A stretch of 64,000 nucleotides of DNA from Chryseobacterium defluvii (GTDB taxonomy: Bacteria > Bacteroidota > Bacteroidia > Flavobacteriales > Weeksellaceae): positions 868,001 through 932,000 of the forward strand of contig NZ_RBXB01000002.1 in the NCBI RefSeq assembly GCF_003634775.1, written 5' to 3'. Below the pieces are notes generated by a model. The model was given only the letters and a program-made list of their open reading frames with translations, was not told the origin of the DNA and did not search any database. This document shows, piece by piece, positions 1 to 7,088 of this stretch; within the stretch, counting starts at the first letter, position 1; every line of letters begins with the position of its first letter. A program made the position numbers and the translations under genes.

Positions 1-158
1 AAGAGCTGGAAGCTCTGGATAACAAATCAAGAGATTTCGTAGAAGAATGTATCGAATTCATGGAAAATTCTCCATATCCGACTGCAGAGAAAATCTATGA
101 ATATGTTTACGCTCAGGAAGATTATCCGTTCTTAGATAAATTAGAAAATAATAATTAG
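1..158 (+). CDS. pdhA: Pyruvate dehydrogenase E1 component alpha subunit, C-terminal end (partial)
   Basis: The window opens inside a gene whose last 51 codons (reading frame from base 3) end at TAG 156-158. The peptide contains ECIEFMENSPYPTAEKIYEYVY, typical of the C-terminus of the thiamine-diphosphate E1 alpha subunit of the pyruvate dehydrogenase complex. The call rests mainly on the E2 gene that follows 80 bases later, because the catalytic part lies outside the window. E1 decarboxylates pyruvate and reductively acetylates the lipoyl groups of E2. An E1 alpha of another 2-oxoacid dehydrogenase is the main alternative. Confidence 0.75.
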   Translation, partial: ELEALDNKSRDFVEECIEFMENSPYPTAEKIYEYVYAQEDYPFLDKLENNN

Positions 159-225
159 ATAATTTGAGAATTTGAAAATGAGTTAATTATTTTTAATTCT
201 CACATCATCACATTAACAAATTATC
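158..225. repeat. Intergenic inverted repeat between pdhA and pdhC
   Basis: The arms GATAATTTG (158-166) and CAAATTATC (217-225) are exact reverse complements. Between them lies a second imperfect hairpin, GAGTTAA (180-186) against TTAATTCTC (193-201). The left arm begins on the last base of the pdhA stop codon. The transcript of this operon would form an AU-rich stem in the spacer. It resembles the spacers around the four-helix-bundle genes at 29.7 and 31.3 kb but holds no ORF. Confidence 0.45.
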
Positions 226-238
226 ATATTAGAAAATT

Positions 239-1855
239 ATGGCAGAAGTAATTACAATGCCTCGTCTTTCCGATACCATGACGGAAGGTAAAGTGGCAAA
301 ATGGCATAAAAAAGTAGGAGATAAAGTAAAGGAAGGAGATATTTTAGCTGAAATTGAAACAGATAAAGCTGTTCAGGATTTCGAATCTGAAATTGAAGGT
401 ACCCTTTTATACGTAGGTGTAGAAGAAGGTAATGCTGCAGCTGTAGACTCTGTTTTAGCAATTATAGGGAACGATGGGGAAGATATTTCCGGGTTAACCG
501 GGGGAAGTACTCCTGCAGCTTCTGGTTCTGAAGAAAAAAAATCGGAAGAAGAATCTAAAACAGAAAACGAAAGTACAAGTGTGGAGCAAGCTTCAACAGA
601 AGTTCCTGCCGGTGTAGAAGTTATTACAATGCCAAGGCTTTCTGACACCATGACGGAAGGTAAAGTGGCGAAATGGCACAAAAATGTTGGCGATACAGTA
701 AAAGAAGGTGATCTTCTTGCTGAAATCGAAACAGATAAAGCCGTTCAGGATTTTGAATCTGAATTCAACGGAGTATTATTGAAGCAGGGTGTAGAAGAAG
801 GCGGAGCTGCTCCGGTTGATTCTGTTTTAGCGATTATAGGTCCTGAAGGAACGGATGTTTCCGGAATAGGAGCTGGAAAACCTGCTGCACCATCTACAGA
901 AAAGCCTGCAGAACAAAAACCTGAAGCTAAAACGGAAGAAAAAGCTGCTCCGGCTGCAAGCTCTTCATCTACTGATAGAATTGCTATTTCTCCATTAGCG
1001 AAAAAAATAGCTCAGGAAAAAGGAGTAGACATCAATAGCGTGCAAGGATCCGGAGAAAACGGAAGAATCATTAAAAAAGATGTTGAAAATTATCAGCCAT
1101 CCTCGAAACCTGCCGCATCTGCCTCTGCTCCGGCAGCAAGTGCAGCTGCACAGGTAGCAGTAAACTTCGTACAGGGTGAAGATACAGAAACTCCAAACTC
1201 TCAGGTAAGAAATATTATTGCAAAACGTCTTTCCGAAAGTAAGTTCTCTGCTCCTCATTACTATCTGATGGTAGAGATCAATATGGATAAGGCCATTGAA
1301 GCCAGAAAAGAGATCAATTCTTTACCAGATACGAAAATTTCCTTTAACGACATGATTATTAAAGCAACAGCGATTGCTTTAAGAAAACATCCACAGGTAA
1401 ATTCAAGCTGGGCAGGAGACAAGATCATCCACAGAGGAAACATCAATATCGGAGTAGCTGTGGCAATTCCTGATGGATTGGTAGTTCCGGTTCTTAAGAA
1501 TACTGATCAGATGAATTACACTCAAATTTCGGCTGCTGTTAAAGACATGGCTTCAAGAGCTAAATCCAAAGGCCTTAAAGCAAACGAAATGGAAGGCTCT
1601 ACGTTCTCTATTTCAAACTTAGGAATGTTCGGAATTGAAACTTTTACAAGTATCATCAACCAACCTAATTCGGCTATCCTTTCCGTAGGAGCAATCATTG
1701 AGAAGCCAATTGTTAAAGATGGGCAGATTGTGATTGGAAATACCATGAAACTTTCACTGGCGTGTGACCATAGAGTTGTAGATGGGGCTACAGGTGCGGA
1801 ATTCTTACAGACTTTAAGAACATATCTGGAAAGTCCTTTAACTTTATTACTGTAA
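239..1855 (+). CDS. pdhC: Pyruvate dehydrogenase E2, dihydrolipoyllysine acetyltransferase
   Basis: This 538-residue protein is the acetyl-transferring core of the pyruvate dehydrogenase complex. It has two N-terminal lipoyl domains (about 1-80 and 126-205), each with the ETDKA motif; the lipoylated lysines are K43 and K167. Linkers rich in Ala, Pro, Glu and Ser separate them from a peripheral subunit-binding domain (about 246-281, starting IAISPLAKKIA). The catalytic CoA acetyltransferase domain follows from about 311, with the active-site motif DHRVVDGA (H511, D515). The two lipoyl domains are nearly identical over their first 55 residues, which points to recent duplication or gene conversion. 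It follows pdhA in the same direction and ends at a clear terminator. No E3 gene is seen here. Confidence 0.96.
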   Translation: MAEVITMPRLSDTMTEGKVAKWHKKVGDKVKEGDILAEIETDKAVQDFESEIEGTLLYVGVEEGNAAAVDSVLAIIGNDGEDISGLTGGSTPAASGSEEKKSEEESKTENESTSVEQASTEVPAGVEVITMPRLSDTMTEGKVAKWHKNVGDTVKEGDLLAEIETDKAVQDFESEFNGVLLKQGVEEGGAAPVDSVLAIIGPEGTDVSGIGAGKPAAPSTEKPAEQKPEAKTEEKAAPAASSSSTDRIAISPLAKKIAQEKGVDINSVQGSGENGRIIKKDVENYQPSSKPAASASAPAASAAAQVAVNFVQGEDTETPNSQVRNIIAKRLSESKFSAPHYYLMVEINMDKAIEARKEINSLPDTKISFNDMIIKATAIALRKHPQVNSSWAGDKIIHRGNINIGVAVAIPDGLVVPVLKNTDQMNYTQISAAVKDMASRAKSKGLKANEMEGSTFSISNLGMFGIETFTSIINQPNSAILSVGAIIEKPIVKDGQIVIGNTMKLSLACDHRVVDGATGAEFLQTLRTYLESPLTLLL

Positions 1856-1877
1856 CAGTTTAAAATATAATACATTA

Positions 1878-1904
1878 AAACCTCTCATTTCGAGAGGTTT
1901 TTTG
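1878..1904 (+). terminator. Intrinsic terminator of the pdh operon
   Basis: The stem AACCTCTC / GAGAGGTT is followed by a run of T, about 25 bases after the pdhC stop codon. Confidence 0.85.
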
Positions 1905-1946
1905 TTTGATTGAATCTTGAAAAATTAGAAATTATCATTTACATTC

Positions 1947-1980
1947 TTGCCTGAATTTTAAAATCAATTTACTATTTTTG
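1947..1980 (+). promoter_or_regulatory. Candidate Bacteroidetes-type promoter of lolD
   Basis: TTG at 1947-1949 and TATTTTTG at 1973-1980 match the flavobacterial -33/-7 pattern with a 23-base spacer, the upper limit of the usual range. The -7 box ends only four bases before the lolD ATG, so the transcript would have almost no leader. Confidence 0.4.
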
Positions 1981-1984
1981 AATC

Positions 1985-2653
1985 ATGATTAGAGCAAGGA
2001 ATATCCATAAGTCTTATGGGAATTTAGAAGTATTAAAAGGAGTGGATATCCACATAAAAGTTGGAGAAGTAGTATCTATCGTCGGAGAATCCGGTGCTGG
2101 AAAATCAACGCTTTTGCAGATATTGGGAACATTGGATCAGCCCTCCAATTCTAAACATTATGAGACTGAAATTACCATAGCAGGAGAGTCATTCATCAAT
2201 ATGAATGATAAACAGCTTTCTAAATTCAGAAATCAGAATATAGGTTTTGTATTTCAGTTTCATCAATTACTTCCGGAATTTACCGCACTGGAAAATGTAT
2301 TGCTGCCTACAAAAATTGCCGGGGCTAATGAAAAAGAAGCTGTTGAAAAAGCCTATGCTTTATTCGAAGACTTAAGGATTGAGCAAAGATTGCATCATAA
2401 ACCTAATCAATTATCGGGAGGTGAGGCACAGAGGGTAGCGGTGGCAAGAGCTTTAATCAATTCTCCGAAAATCATTTTTGCTGATGAACCCACAGGAAAC
2501 CTGGATTCAAAAAATGCAGATGATCTTCACCGTTTATTTTTTGATTTAAGAGACAAATATGACCAGACCTTTGTGATTGTAACCCATAACCCAAACCTTG
2601 CAGAAATTACAGATAGAAAGCTGATTATGAAGGATGGTATGATCATTGAATAA
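1985..2653 (+). CDS. lolD: ABC transporter ATP-binding protein, LolD/MacB type
   Basis: This is a 222-residue stand-alone ABC ATPase of the lipoprotein-release (LolD) or MacB group. Visible motifs are Walker [10 protein letters not shown] (34-42), the signature [15 protein letters not shown] (about 143-157), Walker [14 protein letters not shown] and the switch histidine in VTHNP. In LolCDE the ATPase drives transfer of outer-membrane lipoproteins from the inner membrane to LolA; a LolA homologue is encoded at 49.5 kb. The partner permease is not adjacent, so assignment to Lol rather than a generic export ATPase is inference from family similarity. A lipoprotein gene follows 13 bases downstream. 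Confidence 0.85.
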   Translation: MIRARNIHKSYGNLEVLKGVDIHIKVGEVVSIVGESGAGKSTLLQILGTLDQPSNSKHYETEITIAGESFINMNDKQLSKFRNQNIGFVFQFHQLLPEFTALENVLLPTKIAGANEKEAVEKAYALFEDLRIEQRLHHKPNQLSGGEAQRVAVARALINSPKIIFADEPTGNLDSKNADDLHRLFFDLRDKYDQTFVIVTHNPNLAEITDRKLIMKDGMIIE

Positions 2654-2666
2654 AACACGCCGTCTT

Positions 2667-3245
2667 ATGATGAAACAATTTTTTTTCCTGTTCCTTTTCA
2701 TTATTTCCTGTTCCAGAGTAGAATCTCAGGCAGGTAATGCGCTTGATGTTCCCCAATCAAAAATCTCAGAGATTAAAAACTTTGTTAAAGGTAAAAATTA
2801 TAATCAGGATCTGGCTGTCTTTATCAATTTTAAGATACACTCCGGAAAATACCGTTATTTCGTTTATGATCTAAAGAATGATAAGATATTGCAAAAAGCA
2901 ATAGTATCTCATGGCTCAGGTTCTGTAATCCCGAACTCGAATGTACTTAAATTCAGTAACATTGAAGGCTCTTATCAATCATCCTTAGGAAAATATGAAA
3001 TAAAAGAAAGCTATATAGGAAAATTCGGAAAATCTTACAGATTAAACGGACTGGAAGACACAAACAGTAATGCCTTACAAAGAGCCATCGTTCTACATTC
3101 TTACGGCTGTGTTGCGGATAAAGAATCTCAAAACCCGGCATGCCTTAGTCTGGGATGTCCGATGCTTTCAACCAATGCCTTTAATCAAACTGCAAAATAT
3201 ATAGATCAATCAAAGCAACCGATTATTCTTTACGCATTTTATTAG
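2667..3245 (+). CDS. Murein L,D-transpeptidase catalytic-domain lipoprotein (YkuD_2-like)
   Basis: This predicted lipoprotein has a short hydrophobic signal followed by a lipobox (FIISC) near residue 14. The C-terminal half carries HSYGC and SLGCPMLS, the histidine and nucleophile-cysteine motifs of the YkuD_2 family, here about H143 and C163 counted from 2670. Family members are thought to act on peptidoglycan cross-links in the periplasm. Either ATG of the pair at 2667 and 2670 fits. The in-frame TTG at 2646 would add charged residues before the signal peptide and overlap lolD, so I reject it. It is probably co-transcribed with lolD. Confidence 0.82.
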   Translation: MMKQFFFLFLFIISCSRVESQAGNALDVPQSKISEIKNFVKGKNYNQDLAVFINFKIHSGKYRYFVYDLKNDKILQKAIVSHGSGSVIPNSNVLKFSNIEGSYQSSLGKYEIKESYIGKFGKSYRLNGLEDTNSNALQRAIVLHSYGCVADKESQNPACLSLGCPMLSTNAFNQTAKYIDQSKQPIILYAFY

Positions 3246-3271
3246 CCCTCATTCCTAAAAACACAAATATT

Positions 3272-3949
3272 ATGACTATCAAATTCCTAGCACAAGACGA
3301 CCGCCCCAGAGAAAAATTTTTACTCAAAGGGAAAAGCTCACTTTCAGATTCAGAGCTTCTTGCCATTATTATGGGAAGCGGGAGCAGAGATGAATCTGCC
3401 CTGGAACTGGCTAGAAAAATATTGATTTCAGTGGGAAATAACTGGAATCAACTCAGCTTACTATCCGTAAAAGACCTGATGAAATTTAAGGGAGTCGGAG
3501 AAGTAAAAGCGATTTCCATAGCAACGGCTTTAGAAATCGGTCGCAGAAGGGCAGGTCAGGAAGTCTCTGAAAAACCTGTTATTTCAAATAGTAATGATGC
3601 ATATAATGTTTTCAGGAATCAACTGTCTGATTTACGCACAGAGGAATTCTGGGCTGTTTTTGTGAATCAAAGTAACAAAATAATTCATCTCTCCAGGCTA
3701 ACTCAGGGAGGGATCAGCCAGTCTGTTGTTGACGTAAGAATCTTATTCAAAACAGCTTTGGATCACTTGGCCACAGGAGTTATTATTGCTCATAATCATC
3801 CTTCGGGAAGCTTAAAACCGAGCCGTGAAGATATGACTATTACACAAAAAATAAAAGAAGCCGGAAAATTCTTAAGTGTTCAGCTTTTGGATCATCTCAT
3901 TATAACACAGGATTCATATTTTAGTTTTTCAGACGAAGGATTATTATGA
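3272..3949 (+). CDS. radC: DNA repair protein RadC, JAMM/MPN+ family
   Basis: The protein has 225 residues, the usual RadC length. An N-terminal helix-hairpin-helix region (about 65-95, with FKGVGEVKA) precedes a JAB1/MPN+ metalloprotease-like fold. The zinc-binding motif is HNHPSGSLKPSREDM (H174, H176, D187). RadC proteins are annotated as repair proteins, but their biochemical role is unsettled. The stop codon overlaps the next start by four bases (ATGA), so the two genes are translationally coupled. Confidence 0.93.
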   Translation: MTIKFLAQDDRPREKFLLKGKSSLSDSELLAIIMGSGSRDESALELARKILISVGNNWNQLSLLSVKDLMKFKGVGEVKAISIATALEIGRRRAGQEVSEKPVISNSNDAYNVFRNQLSDLRTEEFWAVFVNQSNKIIHLSRLTQGGISQSVVDVRILFKTALDHLATGVIIAHNHPSGSLKPSREDMTITQKIKEAGKFLSVQLLDHLIITQDSYFSFSDEGLL

Positions 3950-4863
3950 TAAGAAAACTAAAATACCATGAAATTGATTTCAAAAAATACTCGGAATGCC
4001 TTGAAAACTCTGAGCAGAGAAAGTATTCTGCTTCAAAAGATTTTCTGGACATTACTTCAGGAAAGCAATGGGAAGTTTTAGTTTATAATGATTATGAAGC
4101 AGTAATGCCGGTTCCTTTTATCAGAAAAGCGGGATTGAAAATTGTAATAAACCCTAAGCTTTGCCAGCAATTAGGGATTTTTTCAAAAAACGATAATATT
4201 CAGACTAACGACTTGTTTTTGAATTTTCTGGAAAAAAAAAATATGATCTGGTATTATGCGTTCAATGATTTAAATAAATTCAGCAAACCGTTAAAACAAA
4301 GGAAGAACTTTCTTATTTTTCAGCAGCCCTATGAAACGGTAAAACAGAGATATTCACCCAAAAGAAAAAGGAAGTTGCGATTGGATGAAGAAGTACTTGC
4401 AAAATCTGAAATCCGGGAAGTACCTCTGAAAGAAATATGGGAATTTATTTCCGAAAATATGATCGGTGCAAAAAAACAGAAAGACAAAAAAGCATTTTTG
4501 CAGTTATTTCTGGACTTTGAAAAAGCCGGATATCTTACAATAACAGCTTTTTTCTATGATCATATGGTGATTAATGCTATTGCGGTATATAATGATCAGA
4601 AAACGGCAGCACTTTTAGGAACTTTTAATAATAAAGATTTCATCAAGCTTTCCGGATCATCTGTTATTATAGATCATGTTATTTCAAAAAATATAGAAAG
4701 CAAGATTTTTGATTTTGAAGGTAGTGAAGTTCCTGCTATTGAGGAATTTTTCAGAGGTTTCCGTCCGCAACTTGCAATGTATCCCGTAATTGCTCATTCC
4801 AAGCAGCAGCTCGTAAAGCAGGTCATAAAAATTTTTTCACACCTATTCTTTATTCACAGATAA
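3946..4863 (+). CDS. FemAB/GNAT-like protein of unknown function
   Basis: This 305-residue soluble protein has no signal peptide. Its layout, with a central segment rich in charged residues (RYSPKRKRKLRLDE) and a C-terminal portion with AALLGTFNNKDF and FDFEGSEVPAIEEFFRGF, resembles FemAB-like acyltransferases of the GNAT fold. In that family the late F-D-x-E-G motif lies near the C-terminus. No catalytic residue can be assigned with confidence. It is coupled to radC by a 4-base overlap, and its 3' end overlaps the convergent FkbM gene by 21 bases. Confidence 0.55.
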   Translation: MIRKLKYHEIDFKKYSECLENSEQRKYSASKDFLDITSGKQWEVLVYNDYEAVMPVPFIRKAGLKIVINPKLCQQLGIFSKNDNIQTNDLFLNFLEKKNMIWYYAFNDLNKFSKPLKQRKNFLIFQQPYETVKQRYSPKRKRKLRLDEEVLAKSEIREVPLKEIWEFISENMIGAKKQKDKKAFLQLFLDFEKAGYLTITAFFYDHMVINAIAVYNDQKTAALLGTFNNKDFIKLSGSSVIIDHVISKNIESKIFDFEGSEVPAIEEFFRGFRPQLAMYPVIAHSKQQLVKQVIKIFSHLFFIHR

Positions 4864-5625
4864 TACGGCATTCAGATGCTGCCTTATTTTATAACCAAAA
4901 GGTTCCAGGTCCTTGTTCAGATCTTCCGGAGTATAGGGGTGGTGAATTTCGATGATAATATTTTTAACTTTCTCCAACCAATAATTATTTTTACTTAAAA
5001 GATCAATTTCACCTCCTTCAATATCTACTTTAAGTAGATCTATTGGGTTCAATCCATACTCTTTCATTAAACTGTCAATAGAAACCGCTATCGTTGGTGT
5101 TCCTCTGTCTGAAACCTTTTGATTGTATGAAAGTTTTTCACCTCCGAAATTTACAATTCCGTCCTCAAAATAAACAGCTTTATTGACACATTCGATATTT
5201 TTGAATGCAGAGGTATTTTCTTTCAGAAGCAGAAAATTTTCTGTGGAAGCTTCAAGGGCTATAATTTTAGCCTCAGGATATCTTAAACTCAAATAAATTG
5301 AGGTCAATCCAATATGAGCGCCCAGATCAAGAATCACTTTTGGTTTTTCTTTAAGAATTTTGAGAGGTTTATCATAGGTTTTTTTCCAAAAAACTTCATA
5401 AAAAATATCGATATCCCCCTTAAAAGTTCTTAAATAGAGATTAAATTTTTTACCTTCTCTTTTAAATTTATAAACAAACGTTTCATTGTTGTTGGTATCA
5501 AGAGTGTTTCGTTTAAATCGAGAACTATATCTTTTAGAATTAATAATAAAAGCAACAAATGTTTTGACACTAACGCTTATTGTAGCATTAAATAAAAGCT
5601 TAGATATATAATTGTTGAAAGACAC
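4843..5625 (-). CDS. FkbM family SAM-dependent methyltransferase
   Basis: The protein has 260 residues. The SAM-binding loop VILDLGAHIGLTS lies at about residues 97-109, with an acidic residue at the end of the next strand (IIALEAS). The late motif DLLKVDIEGGEIDLL is diagnostic of the FkbM family, which O-methylates sugars or natural products. The target here cannot be told. It stands alone on this strand with a short divergent spacer upstream. The first 30 residues are hydrophobic but do not look like a cleavable signal. Confidence 0.85.
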   Translation of the reverse strand: MSFNNYISKLLFNATISVSVKTFVAFIINSKRYSSRFKRNTLDTNNNETFVYKFKREGKKFNLYLRTFKGDIDIFYEVFWKKTYDKPLKILKEKPKVILDLGAHIGLTSIYLSLRYPEAKIIALEASTENFLLLKENTSAFKNIECVNKAVYFEDGIVNFGGEKLSYNQKVSDRGTPTIAVSIDSLMKEYGLNPIDLLKVDIEGGEIDLLSKNNYWLEKVKNIIIEIHHPYTPEDLNKDLEPFGYKIRQHLNAVLSVNKE

Positions 5626-5774
5626 TGTGATTTATTTACGAGTTGAAATGTATATTATCATTCTGATCAAAAAGAATATAGAGGTTTCAAAATAAAATTT
5701 ATGATTTTATGACAAGAATTGGCAAAAACTTCCTCAAAAGTACTAAATAATTAGTAATTTTGCCATCTTAAATT

Positions 5775-6287
5775 ATGACAAGTTTTTCAGGATATTTACC
5801 GTATGCATTTGCATTAATTATTGCAATACCGTTTTTGGTTTTGCTGAGACAATTTGTATATACTTACATCAACTTAAAGAATCAGGAAATCAAGTTACTT
5901 TCAGTAAAATCCAATTCTGAGAATAAGACTCACTCTTATGAAAGAATGACCCTGTTTCTGGAAAGAATGAAGCCATCCAATCTTATTCAAAGATTTGATA
6001 AAAACCTGGCGGTTCATGAATTTATTTTTCTAACCGAAAAATCAATCCATGAAGAATTTGAGTATAATTCGTCCCAACAGCTTTATTTAACAAAAAATTC
6101 ATGGCAGAATATTGTAAATTCTAAAAATGCAATCATAGATTTGCTTCATAAAACATATGAAAGCTTGAATAATAATCCGGATCTGGACGAATTTAAGACC
6201 GTTTTCATTATGAATTATATGAACGATGAAGATTATATTGCTGCCACAATAGAAGATTTAAGAAGAGAAATTTTAATAATAGCTTAA
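5775..6287 (+). CDS. Conserved hypothetical protein with N-terminal membrane anchor
   Basis: This 170-residue protein has one membrane segment at about residues 8-28 and a predominantly helical cytoplasmic part. The first cytoplasmic stretch (LKNQEIKLLS, ERMTLFLERMKPSNLI) could form a coiled coil. I do not recognise a named domain. It lies 21 bases upstream of the soluble pyrophosphatase gene on the same strand and may be co-transcribed with it. Confidence 0.7.
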   Translation: MTSFSGYLPYAFALIIAIPFLVLLRQFVYTYINLKNQEIKLLSVKSNSENKTHSYERMTLFLERMKPSNLIQRFDKNLAVHEFIFLTEKSIHEEFEYNSSQQLYLTKNSWQNIVNSKNAIIDLLHKTYESLNNNPDLDEFKTVFIMNYMNDEDYIAATIEDLRREILIIA

Positions 6288-6308
6288 TAAAAATAAAACA
6301 GATAGATA

Positions 6309-6920
6309 ATGATTCCAAATTTTAAAGCACATCCATGGCATGGAATTTCTGCAGGAGAAGATGTGCCCAATGTTGTAAATGTGTTTGTAGAGATTGTTCC
6401 TTCAGATACGATTAAGTATGAAGTAGATAAAGAAACTGGATATTTAAAAGTAGACAGACCTCAAAAATTTTCCAATATTATTCCGGCATTATATGGATTT
6501 GTTCCAAGAACATATTGTCATGACGAAGTAAAGAAGCTCGCTGTTGAAAGTGGTGCGGATGATGTAACGATGGGAGACCACGACCCGCTGGATATTTGTG
6601 TTTTAAGTTCGCATAATATTCATTCAGGGGGAATGTTGATGGAAGCTATTCCAATCGGTGGATTTAAGATGATTGACGGTGGAGAAGCAGATGACAAAAT
6701 TGTAGCGGTAATGGTAGGAGACCACGCTTTCGGTCACTTCAGGGACATCTCAGAATTACCTGAAGCAGAAGTAAAAAGATTGATGCACTATTTCCTTACG
6801 TATAAAAACTTACCGGATGAGCCTGCAAAATGTAGAATTCACGAAGTATACGGAGCAGAGCATGCTAAGAAAGTAATTAGAGCTTCACAGAAAGATTACG
6901 CAAATAAATTCGGAGGATAA
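6309..6920 (+). CDS. ppa: Inorganic pyrophosphatase, soluble family I
   Basis: This 203-residue cytoplasmic enzyme hydrolyses pyrophosphate to two phosphates. The family I metal signature is present as D90-H-D92-P-L-D95; histidine at the second position is a variation on the common serine, glycine or asparagine. IKYEVDKETG (about 35-44) matches the substrate-binding strand. It ends at a terminator and is followed by the membrane pyrophosphatase gene, so both ways of disposing of pyrophosphate are encoded side by side. Confidence 0.93.
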   Translation: MIPNFKAHPWHGISAGEDVPNVVNVFVEIVPSDTIKYEVDKETGYLKVDRPQKFSNIIPALYGFVPRTYCHDEVKKLAVESGADDVTMGDHDPLDICVLSSHNIHSGGMLMEAIPIGGFKMIDGGEADDKIVAVMVGDHAFGHFRDISELPEAEVKRLMHYFLTYKNLPDEPAKCRIHEVYGAEHAKKVIRASQKDYANKFGG

Positions 6921-6941
6921 AATTTTCTTCGTTTGAAATAT

Positions 6942-6974
6942 AAAGGATAAATGGGTTCATTTATCCTTTTTTTA
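6942..6974 (+). terminator. Intrinsic terminator after ppa
   Basis: A perfect 12-base stem (6942-6953 with 6958-6969; AAAGGATAAATG in the first arm) with a GGTT loop is followed by T residues. Confidence 0.88.
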
Positions 6975-7088
6975 TGGAATATAGCCGGGCTTTAAAAATA
7001 TAAATTTTACAGAGTTATAATATTTTTGACGATATCATGGGAATTATTTATTATATTTAATTCTCTATTACCGAAAAAATATTAAACT

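Noticed and set aside
2646-2666. TTG start for the L,D-transpeptidase-like gene
   Set aside because: It would place seven mostly polar residues before the lipoprotein signal and overlap lolD; the ATG pair at 2667/2670 fits better.
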